A stretch of 8,521 nucleotides of DNA from Caryophanales bacterium (GTDB lineage Bacteria > Bacillota_I > Bacilli_A > RFN20 > CAG-826). The stretch spans positions 1 to 8,521 of the forward strand of contig JAQYER010000123.1 of the NCBI GenBank assembly GCA_028723545.1, written 5' to 3'. The translations under genes were made by a program, and so were the position numbers. The stretch's first letter is position 1, and every line of letters starts with the position of its first letter. The notes under the pieces are model-generated. The model saw nothing but the letters and a program-made list of their open reading frames with translations. It had not been told where the DNA came from and did no database searches. Shown here in pieces: positions 1 through 4,813 of this stretch.

Positions 1-65
1 CGACTTCTCTTGGTGTTTTTGCACCGCGCAAGCATGCAAACACGTTCTCTTCTTAGAATATTGTT
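1..65. other. Non-coding edge with imperfect hairpin
   Basis: This short stretch lies downstream of the last gene of the accessory module and is cut by the window edge. It contains an imperfect inverted repeat: GTGTTT (13-18) pairs with AAACAC (38-43), then after a two-base bulge GCA (21-23) pairs with TGC (35-37). It is richer in G and C than the genes beside it. On the minus strand no clean T-run follows the hairpin, so I do not call it a terminator. A related TTCTCTT motif flanks both sides (about 5-11 and 45-52). Its role is unknown. Confidence 0.3.
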
Positions 66-833
66 CTATTGATGATACTTCTTTTTCAATCTATAAAAAG
101 TTGATTTGCTAATATTCAGTTTTTTTAAAGCATCATCAAGATTAGTGTCATTATTATTTAGCAACTCAATTTGTTCTAAAAATAATAATTCATCAACTTT
201 AATTGGCTTTCGACCGCAATATTTTCCTTCATTTTTAGCCTTGTAAATTCCTTTTTGTTGTTTGACTTTGACATCTTGATAGCTCTTTTCATAGATGTAT
301 TCTAATGTTATGAAGGTAATTCTATTGTTTTCTATTAAGTCATCCCCTATAACAATTTTATTGCCTGCAGCGAGATTGTCTAAGATGATTTTAGTTGTTC
401 CTAATGAATTACTCTTGCTAACCAAAGTATTTAAATTGATTATTTTTCTTTCAATAAACGGTTTGATATATAAGCAATCACCAGAATACTTCAATTTACT
501 TCTAATAAGATATTCGATCGGATCCATGTAAGTCAATCCAACTTCTTCAATCAATTCATGAAAATTTTCTCTATTTTCCGAAGGAACTCTTTCCGAAATA
601 AAGGTTGGTACAATATTTTCTCTAATATATTCTTTTTTCTTTAGTTCCAATTCTATTCCTGGAATACCTTGGAAAATATCGTCATCAAGCAGTTTTATCA
701 CGTCATAATAAGGTGTGAATACATACCTGAAGGCCCCATTTTCGTATAATGTATATTCGATTTTGCATAAAGAAAATTCTACATTCAGTCTATTCTTTAC
801 ACATATCAATCCACTACTTACAATTCTATTCAT
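66..833 (-). CDS. HipA-kinase partner-like protein with C-terminal resolvase-type HTH (putative antitoxin/regulator)
   Basis: Predicted protein of 255 residues; family assignment is by motif only. Residues about 1-125 resemble the small partner proteins encoded next to split HipA/CtkA-like kinases. The visible pattern is FISERVPSENREN (78-90), then EEVGL, DPIEYLIR and SGDCLYIKPF (117-126), which parallels the usual R-x-P-x-x-R ... D-x-YWIKP layout. Residues about 190-255 resemble the C-terminus of serine resolvases: QQKGIYKAKNEGKYCGRKP (192-210) followed by a helix-turn-helix ending ISKSTFYRLKKKY (241-253). The serine-recombinase catalytic N-terminus (YxRxS motif) is absent, so it should not recombine DNA. 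The ATG overlaps the kinase stop codon by 8 nt (ATGAATAG), implying translational coupling and a shared function. I infer a DNA-binding antitoxin or autorepressor. It could also be an unrelated regulator that acquired a resolvase tail. Confidence 0.6.
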   Translation of the reverse strand: MNRIVSSGLICVKNRLNVEFSLCKIEYTLYENGAFRYVFTPYYDVIKLLDDDIFQGIPGIELELKKKEYIRENIVPTFISERVPSENRENFHELIEEVGLTYMDPIEYLIRSKLKYSGDCLYIKPFIERKIINLNTLVSKSNSLGTTKIILDNLAAGNKIVIGDDLIENNRITFITLEYIYEKSYQDVKVKQQKGIYKAKNEGKYCGRKPIKVDELLFLEQIELLNNNDTNLDDALKKLNISKSTFYRLKKKYHQ

Positions 834-1689
834 TGTTTTTCTCCATTAGCCTATCATATGAGTATTTGATAATCTTTTCATATCGCGCATTAAGCATAGT
901 TTTATAGAATGTCTTATGCATATCAGTTGTATTCAAACTATCTATTAGAGCATTTATCTTATCCATATTTATTCTTTTATAAATTTTTATTAGCGCTTTG
1001 TTGCATTCTTCAAACTCAAGCGATGAAATGACTTCGAAATATGATGATTTTTTATCATGAAGTTGTATTTGTGATGTTGGAAACTTATAGACCCTTTTAT
1101 TTATTTCTTCTTCATTTTCAATTACCATCTTCATCTCATCTTCATTAACCATTTGAGGAAATAACGAAGATCCATTATCAAATACCGGAGCTAATGTGTA
1201 TCTATTATTTTTTTTCAAAAACCCCCAATTTGCTCCATGTCTATCGAAATTGCCAAGAAACGCATCAACAATATATATTTCAAAGAAAGTAGAAACAGTT
1301 TCTTCAACATTTGTTAGTTTTTTATTATTTTCTAGCAATTCAACAATGTCTTCATAACTATATTGATATGTCTCTTTATCAAGTTCTAATGATGATTCGC
1401 CAACATCATTAAATGGCACAAATTGATAACCATTAATAATAAAATCTTTACAGGCAACAACATTATTTGATTTATATGTGCCCAAAAATGTCTTATGCGT
1501 ATTAAATCCAAGAAGTTCAAATATATGGCTTCCCAAATACTCAGATATATGATTATTTCGCTTCCCAAATGGGGTTTCCTTTTGAAATTTTAACATAAAT
1601 CTATCGTTATTAATTAGAATACCTATTTTCTTTTCGGATCCACCATAGTATGTATCGCTCAATGGATAATTGCTAAAATCAATATACAT
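826..1689 (-). CDS. HipA/CtkA-like serine/threonine protein kinase (putative toxin)
   Basis: Predicted 287-residue kinase of the HipA-like fold. It has a glycine-rich loop YGGSEKKIGI (15-24), a likely ATP-anchoring lysine in FMLKF (K34), a catalytic loop GNFDRHGANWGF (146-157; D149, H151, N154) and a metal-binding DFG-equivalent VFDNGSS (169-175; D171). The GNFDRHxxNWGF form is closer to CtkA-like kinases than to E. coli HipA, and the protein is short, with no HipA N-terminal subdomain; that part appears to be in the next gene. Known relatives phosphorylate aminoacyl-tRNA synthetases or other proteins and arrest growth; the target here is unknown. I chose the ATG at 1689 because AGGAGG lies 8 nt upstream. 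An in-frame ATG at 1737 has no such site and falls inside the -35 box. The 3' end overlaps the downstream partner gene by 8 nt. Confidence 0.8.
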   Translation of the reverse strand: MYIDFSNYPLSDTYYGGSEKKIGILINNDRFMLKFQKETPFGKRNNHISEYLGSHIFELLGFNTHKTFLGTYKSNNVVACKDFIINGYQFVPFNDVGESSLELDKETYQYSYEDIVELLENNKKLTNVEETVSTFFEIYIVDAFLGNFDRHGANWGFLKKNNRYTLAPVFDNGSSLFPQMVNEDEMKMVIENEEEINKRVYKFPTSQIQLHDKKSSYFEVISSLEFEECNKALIKIYKRINMDKINALIDSLNTTDMHKTFYKTMLNARYEKIIKYSYDRLMEKNNE

Positions 1690-1697
1690 AATGATTT

Positions 1698-1703
1698 CCT
1701 CCT
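1698..1703 (-). promoter_or_regulatory. Shine-Dalgarno that fixes the kinase start
   Basis: Perfect AGGAGG on the minus strand, 8 nt before the ATG at 1689-1687. It decides the start against the upstream in-frame ATG at 1737. If the promoter prediction is right, the mRNA would begin at or just before this site, giving an unusually short leader of about 13-16 nt. Confidence 0.8.
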
Positions 1704-1708
1704 TCTTT

Positions 1709-1737
1709 ATATTATCGTTTCTAATATTTAGTGTCAA
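1709..1737 (-). promoter_or_regulatory. Promoter of the kinase/HTH module
   Basis: A perfect -35 TTGACA (1737-1732), a 17-bp spacer and a -10 TAATAT (1714-1709) precede the kinase. The predicted transcription start is near 1702-1705, almost on the Shine-Dalgarno sequence. The -35 box lies within one arm of a 9-bp inverted repeat, suggesting repression by a bound regulator. Confidence 0.65.
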
Positions 1738-1764
1738 TAGGGTATCATTTTATTTTTGACACTA
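1729..1764. repeat. 9-bp inverted repeat, candidate operator
   Basis: TAGTGTCAA (1729-1737) and TTGACACTA (1756-1764) are exact inverted copies with an 18-bp spacer; their centres are 27 bp apart. One arm contains the -35 box of the kinase module. This layout fits two half-sites for a dimeric DNA-binding protein, most simply the resolvase-type HTH protein encoded in the same operon. Binding is inferred, not shown. Confidence 0.5.
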
Positions 1765-1780
1765 CATTTTTAAACCACAG

Positions 1781-1820
1781 AAAAATGGATGCATCCTGCA
1801 AAATACAGGTCAGCATCCAT
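1781..1820 (-). terminator. Terminator-like hairpin upstream of the kinase promoter
   Basis: ATGGATGC (1785-1792) pairs exactly with GCATCCAT (1813-1820). Inside it, CCTG (1795-1798) pairs with CAGG (1806-1809) around a 7-nt loop. Reading the minus strand, a run of five T (1785-1781) follows, as in a rho-independent terminator. It would stop transcripts from the ribosomal-protein side before the kinase promoter. It may originally have been the 3' hairpin of an insertion sequence, given the terminal-repeat-like sequence 30 bp away. Confidence 0.55.
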
Positions 1821-1849
1821 AATAAGCTTATGACATAATCCAATTTACT

Positions 1850-1874
1850 TGTCCAGTTTATTGGGTACATATCA
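1850..1874. mobile_element. IS3-family-like terminal inverted repeat, solo remnant
   Basis: On the minus strand these 25 bp begin TGATATGTACCC and end AACTGGACA. From memory of the family, IS3/IS150-type ends have the form TGA...ACCC...TGGACA, so this fits the outermost end of such an element. The orientation puts the element body toward lower coordinates, but no transposase is present there; the kinase module is there instead. I found no matching opposite end in the window. It is therefore read as a decayed or recombined end. A chance resemblance is possible. Confidence 0.4.
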
Positions 1875-1930
1875 AAGTGAATATATATGACTAATATTTT
1901 TTTATAAGGGTGGAGGGGAGAAAGAGAGTA

Positions 1931-1961
1931 ATAAAAAAGATCTATGGGTGAGATAGATCTT
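1931..1961 (-). terminator. Rho-independent terminator of the rpsF-ssb-rpsR operon
   Basis: Reading the minus strand, AAGATCTAT (1961-1953) and ATAGATCTT (1945-1937) form a perfect 9-bp stem with a 7-nt loop, directly followed by a T-rich tail (six T at 1938-1933). It lies about 100 nt after the rpsR stop codon. Confidence 0.85.
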
Positions 1962-1980
1962 AGTTTGTTGTTTGTTGTTA

Positions 1981-2047
1981 GTAATTATCTATGTTTGTTG
2001 AATAGTAATGTTTAGACTATTTTGAATGATTTGATTTAGATAATTAC
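1981..2047. repeat. Nested inverted repeat in the rpsR 3' region
   Basis: GTAATTATCTA (1981-1991) and TAGATAATTAC (2037-2047) are exact 11-bp inverted copies. Within the 45-bp interval AATAGT (2001-2006) and ACTATT (2016-2021) form a second perfect stem. It starts 13 bp after the rpsR stop and precedes the operon terminator, so it would fold in the 3' untranslated RNA. It has no T-tail of its own on the minus strand. Function unknown; it could be a mRNA-stabilising structure or a relic of a small mobile repeat. Confidence 0.55.
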
Positions 2048-2060
2048 AAATAACGTAATA

Positions 2061-2288
2061 TTAGTCAGCAATATATGGAAGTAATCCCATGAAACGAGCA
2101 TTTTTAATTGCTTTTGCTAATTCTCTTTGATATTTAGCAGATGTTCCAGTTGTGTGGCGAGAAGCAATTTTGCCGTTAGGAGTGATGAACTTCTTTAAGA
2201 GTTCAACATCTTTATAATCAATATATTTGACTTTATTTTTTGTAAAATAGCAGACCTTTTTGTGTGGTCTAATTTTCTTAATTCCCAT
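2061..2288 (-). CDS. rpsR: 30S ribosomal protein bS18
   Basis: Small-subunit ribosomal protein of 75 residues, the normal length. It binds 16S rRNA on the platform together with bS6. Diagnostic segments are RPHKKVCYF near the N-terminus, YIDYKDVELLKKFI, the strongly conserved GKIASRHTTGTSAKYQRELAKAIK, here split as GKIASRHTTGTSAKYQ and RELAKAIKNAR, and the ending ARFMGLLPYI. There is a single cysteine (C13), so it is the non-zinc form. AAAGGA is placed properly before the ATG and lies between the ssb stop and this start, only 12 nt apart, showing co-transcription and probably coupled translation. It is the last gene of the rpsF-ssb-rpsR operon and is followed by a structured 3' region and a terminator. 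Confidence 0.98.
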   Translation of the reverse strand: MGIKKIRPHKKVCYFTKNKVKYIDYKDVELLKKFITPNGKIASRHTTGTSAKYQRELAKAIKNARFMGLLPYIAD

Positions 2289-2300
2289 TTTCAGTCCTTT

Positions 2301-2735
2301 CTAGAATGGAAAGTCGTCATCTGCTACATCAATTGCGTCGAGATTTTTGCTTTCTGCTTTTGGAGCAGGAGCTTCATCTGGAGTATAACCAGTATCTTCT
2401 GTTGTTCTTGATCCTTTTGGTTCAAGGAATTGAACAGAATCTGCGACGACTTCGTAGACAGTGCCATTACTACCATCTTTTTTAGTGAAATTGCGTTGGC
2501 GAATTTTTCCATCAACCCCGACTAAAGAACCTTTGCGGCAGAATTTTTGAACATTATCTGCTGATTGTCTAAATACAACAACATTGAGGAATGTAGTGGA
2601 TTTTTGTCCATTAGCGTCCTTTTGGCTGTAATCATCGACAGCAATTGTGAAAGTTGCTACCGAGACATCATTCGCGCTTTTTCTTAATTCAGGGTCTCTT
2701 GTTAATCGACCAACTAATACAATTCGATTCATCAT
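2301..2735 (-). CDS. ssb: Single-stranded DNA-binding protein
   Basis: A 144-residue SSB. An N-terminal OB-fold (about 1-106) starts MMNRIVLVGRLTRDPEL and includes FLNVVVFRQSADN and KGSLVGVDGKIRQRNF. A flexible, low-complexity linker follows (about 107-136), then the acidic tip DDDFPF that docks replication and repair partners. It coats single-stranded DNA during replication, recombination and repair. Two consecutive ATG codons are possible starts. GGGAG lies 9 nt before the first (2735) and 12 nt before the second, so the first is favoured. It sits between rpsF and rpsR with gaps of 16 and 12 nt, the classic Firmicutes arrangement, so its expression follows the ribosomal-protein operon. Confidence 0.98.
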   Translation of the reverse strand: MMNRIVLVGRLTRDPELRKSANDVSVATFTIAVDDYSQKDANGQKSTTFLNVVVFRQSADNVQKFCRKGSLVGVDGKIRQRNFTKKDGSNGTVYEVVADSVQFLEPKGSRTTEDTGYTPDEAPAPKAESKNLDAIDVADDDFPF

Positions 2736-2751
2736 AATTTAATTCTCCCAA

Positions 2752-3039
2752 TTAGTCTTTATCGACTGTAATTAAGTGACGTACAACGTTCTTATCGATT
2801 TTTGCTAAACGAGCGAATTCTTTTAAGGCCGCTTCTTCTGCTGTTACTTTGATAACAACATAATAGCCTCTTACCATATCATCAATTGGATAGGCGAAAT
2901 CGCGTAATCCCCATTCATTAACTTTAGTGACTGATGCACCGTTTGTTGTTAAGATGGTGTGGAGTTTTTCGATTTCAGCTTTGCGAGCTTCTTCATCGAG
3001 TCCAGCATTTACGATATACATAATTTCGTATTTTTTCAT
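2752..3039 (-). CDS. rpsF: 30S ribosomal protein bS6
   Basis: A 95-residue small-subunit protein that forms a heterodimer with bS18 on the 16S rRNA platform. It begins MKKYEIMYIVNAGLDEE, with the typical first beta strand, and contains WGLRDFAYPIDDMVRGYYVV, the conserved central strands, then a short C-terminal strand without an extended acidic tail. GGGAGG lies just upstream of the ATG at 3039. It is the first gene of the rpsF-ssb-rpsR operon and has a near-consensus promoter about 70 bp upstream. The leader contains a hairpin followed by CCG that resembles the S6:S18 binding site known for feedback control of this operon. Confidence 0.98.
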   Translation of the reverse strand: MKKYEIMYIVNAGLDEEARKAEIEKLHTILTTNGASVTKVNEWGLRDFAYPIDDMVRGYYVVIKVTAEEAALKEFARLAKIDKNVVRHLITVDKD

Positions 3040-3058
3040 CTTTTACACCTCCCTTTGG

Positions 3059-3090
3059 TCTATTCGGCTCCTATTTTCTAGGAGCAGAGA
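3059..3090 (-). promoter_or_regulatory. Putative S6:S18 autoregulatory leader of rpsF
   Basis: In the rpsF 5' leader, GCTCCTA (3085-3079) pairs with TAGGAGC (3073-3067) around a GAAAA loop. CCGAA follows the GGAG strand directly, and TCT (3090-3088) can pair weakly with AGA (3061-3059) below it. Published rpsF leader motifs carry a conserved CCG in a bulge beside such a stem and bind the S6:S18 complex to shut down translation. The match here is by eye. Position between the promoter and the Shine-Dalgarno sequence supports it. Confidence 0.6.
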
Positions 3091-3110
3091 ATGCATTTAA
3101 ATGCGTTTAT

Positions 3111-3139
3111 ATTATATATATTGATATTTTTGTTGTAAA
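3111..3139 (-). promoter_or_regulatory. Promoter of rpsF-ssb-rpsR
   Basis: A -35 TTTACA (3139-3134), a 17-bp spacer and a perfect -10 TATAAT (3116-3111). The predicted start is near 3104, giving a leader of about 65 nt that contains the regulatory hairpin. A 12-bp palindrome GCATTTAAATGC (3093-3104) begins at the predicted start. Confidence 0.8.
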
Positions 3140-3218
3140 GTTTTATTCACTTAAATTGGTTTTAACCTCCTTTCTACAATATTAATAGTCGTTTTGAATT
3201 GTTTTTTGTTGTTTTTCA

Positions 3219-3245
3219 TTAAAAAAGCCGGCTAGTAGCCGACTT
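3219..3245 (-). terminator. Rho-independent terminator of lysS
   Basis: On the minus strand AAGTCGGCT (3245-3237) pairs with AGCCGGCTT (3233-3225) around an ACT loop; the 9-bp stem has one G-T pair. A run of six T including the stem end (3226-3221) follows. It starts 6 nt after the lysS stop codon. Confidence 0.92.
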
Positions 3246-3251
3246 GTTAAA

Positions 3252-4739
3252 TTATTTAGAATCTTTCATGCATGGGAACAAGATAACATCACGGATTGAT
3301 TGTGAATTTGTCATCAACATGACTAAACGGTCAATTCCCATTCCAATTCCACCTGTTGGTGGCATTCCATATTGTAATGCTTCAAGGAAATCGTCATCCA
3401 TTTCGCTGGCTTCATCGTCTCCAAGTTTCTTAGCTTCAAGTTGAGCTTCGAATCTTTCTTTTTGATCAAGTGGATCATTTAATTCACTATAAGCATTTCC
3501 GTATTCGACACCATCAATAAATACTTCAAATCTTTCAGTAAACATTGGGTTATCTTTTTCTTTTTTAGTCAATGGAGATACTTCAATTGGATATGAATGA
3601 ACAATAGTTGGTTCACGTAAATAATCATCACATTTTTCTTCAAAGAAAGCATTTAAAATATAACCAACACTGTTCCAGTGTTTTTCAACTTCGATACCAT
3701 TGTCTTTTGCTAATTTGACTGCTTCTTCAAAAGTCATTGGTAAAGCAAAATCAATGCCAGTTGCTTCTTTGACAATTTCAATCATTGTCGCGTATCTGAA
3801 TGGTTTTCCTAAATCTAATGTTCTATCTTTATATGGAATCACTGTCGTACCATGAACTTTTAACGCAACGAATTTAAAAAATCCTTCACACCATTTTCTC
3901 ATATCTTGAAGATCACCATATGCTTGATAAAGTTCAATTGTTGTAAATTCTGGATTGTGTTTTGTGTCCATTCCTTCATTACGGAATAAGCGACCGATTT
4001 CATAGACTTTTTCCATTCCACCAACTAATAATTTCTTTAAAGAAATTTCTGTTGCAATACGGAGATAGAAATCTTTATCTAAGGCGTTATGGTGAGTAAC
4101 AAATGGTCTCGCTGCCGCGCCACCTAAAATTGGTTGAAGGACACTTGTTTCAACTTCAACAAATCCTAATGAATCGCAATATTCTTGAATCGCACGAATA
4201 ATTTTTGGTCTAGTAGTTGCCACTTTTAATGAATCTTTATTCATGATTAAGTCAACATAACGGTGACGATATCTTTCTTCAACATCAGTTAATCCGTGGA
4301 ATTTTTCTGGTAATGGTTTAAGAGCTTTAGTAAGGTGAGTATATTTTCCAACACGAATTGTTACTTCTCCAGTGTCAGTAAGCATAATTCTTCCTTCAAC
4401 ACCGACAATGTCTCCAACATCGGAACATTTAAATAAGGCATAATTTTCTTCTCCAACTGTATCAATTCGAATATAACATTGGATATCTCCTGTTAAATCG
4501 CGAAGGGTGAAAAACGCTGCTTTACCCATTTTTCTTAAAAGCATGATACGACCTGCAACAATGACGTTGATTGGTTCTGCTTCTAATTGTTCATTTGTTT
4601 TATCTTGAGCTTTTTCTTTTACGGTTGCGCTTGTATCTGTTCTTTCAAATTTTTGTCCAAAAGGATCAACACCTAAGGCAGAAATTCTTGCTAATTTATC
4701 TCTTCTAGCTCTTTCTTGGTCTGTTAATTTTACTTCCAT
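3252..4739 (-). CDS. lysS: Lysyl-tRNA synthetase, class II
   Basis: A 495-residue cytosolic enzyme that attaches lysine to tRNA-Lys using ATP. An N-terminal OB-fold binds the anticodon (about 55-140, INVIVAGRIMLLRKMGKAAF and FTLRDLTGDIQCYIR). The class II catalytic domain follows, with the GGAAARPFVTHHNALD segment (206-221), motif 2 FRNEGMDTKHNPEFT (252-266) and motif 3 GGIGMGIDRLVML (463-475). Near the end, PMFTERFEVFIDGVEYGNAY carries substrate-pocket residues. The length is normal and all key motifs look intact. AAGGAGG precedes the ATG at 4739. It lies 74 bp after the dihydrouridine synthase, as in Bacillus, where dusB precedes lysS. I saw no promoter that would leave the Shine-Dalgarno intact, so co-transcription with dus is likely. 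Confidence 0.98.
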   Translation of the reverse strand: MEVKLTDQERARRDKLARISALGVDPFGQKFERTDTSATVKEKAQDKTNEQLEAEPINVIVAGRIMLLRKMGKAAFFTLRDLTGDIQCYIRIDTVGEENYALFKCSDVGDIVGVEGRIMLTDTGEVTIRVGKYTHLTKALKPLPEKFHGLTDVEERYRHRYVDLIMNKDSLKVATTRPKIIRAIQEYCDSLGFVEVETSVLQPILGGAAARPFVTHHNALDKDFYLRIATEISLKKLLVGGMEKVYEIGRLFRNEGMDTKHNPEFTTIELYQAYGDLQDMRKWCEGFFKFVALKVHGTTVIPYKDRTLDLGKPFRYATMIEIVKEATGIDFALPMTFEEAVKLAKDNGIEVEKHWNSVGYILNAFFEEKCDDYLREPTIVHSYPIEVSPLTKKEKDNPMFTERFEVFIDGVEYGNAYSELNDPLDQKERFEAQLEAKKLGDDEASEMDDDFLEALQYGMPPTGGIGMGIDRLVMLMTNSQSIRDVILFPCMKDSK

Positions 4740-4791
4740 GTTTTTTACCTCCTTGATAGTATATCATTTCATTATTATTTTTAAACATAAA

Positions 4792-4809
4792 TTAATAATG
4801 CATTATTAA
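4792..4809. repeat. 18-bp perfect palindrome between dus and lysS
   Basis: TTAATAATGCATTATTAA is its own reverse complement. It starts 4 bp after the dus stop codon. In RNA it could form a weak 7-bp A-T stem with a TGCA loop, with no T-run, so it is a poor terminator. It may be an mRNA 3'-end structure, a protein-binding site, or AT-rich coincidence. Confidence 0.4.
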
Positions 4810-4813
4810 ATAA

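Larger units (their letters stand above)
1690..2060. other. 371-bp intergenic spacer between rpsR and the accessory module
   Basis: No credible gene lies here. From high to low coordinates it holds a nested inverted repeat after rpsR (1981-2047), a terminator (1931-1961), a purine-rich stretch on the plus strand (about 1907-1940), an IS3-like terminal repeat (1850-1874), a small palindrome ATAAGCTTAT (1822-1831), a terminator-like hairpin (1781-1820), and the kinase promoter with its inverted repeat. The spacer therefore looks like the junction between core chromosome and an acquired segment. Confidence 0.7.

Noticed and set aside
295..531. Plus-strand open frame inside the HTH protein gene.
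   Set aside because: Antisense to a gene with recognisable domains; its translation has no familiar motif.
66..833. Active serine recombinase, suggested by the resolvase-like C-terminus.
   Set aside because: The catalytic domain with its YxRxS-type motif is absent; only the DNA-binding tail is recognisable.
1690..1737. A 16-residue N-terminal extension of the kinase from an in-frame ATG at 1737.
   Set aside because: That ATG lies in the -35 box of the likely promoter and has no Shine-Dalgarno site, while the ATG at 1689 has a perfect AGGAGG 8 nt upstream.
1944..2015. A 23-residue hydrophobic open frame on the plus strand (begins MGEIDLSLLFVV), considered as a small toxin.
   Set aside because: The purine-rich SD-like run lies about 26 nt upstream, too far, and the frame overlaps the rpsR operon terminator. 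It is best explained by chance.
3244..3444. Plus-strand open frame over the end of lysS.
   Set aside because: Antisense to the conserved motif 3 region of lysS and overlapping its terminator.
4758..4763. TATACT as a -10 box for a lysS promoter.
   Set aside because: No fitting -35 box was seen, and the predicted start would fall inside the lysS Shine-Dalgarno sequence.
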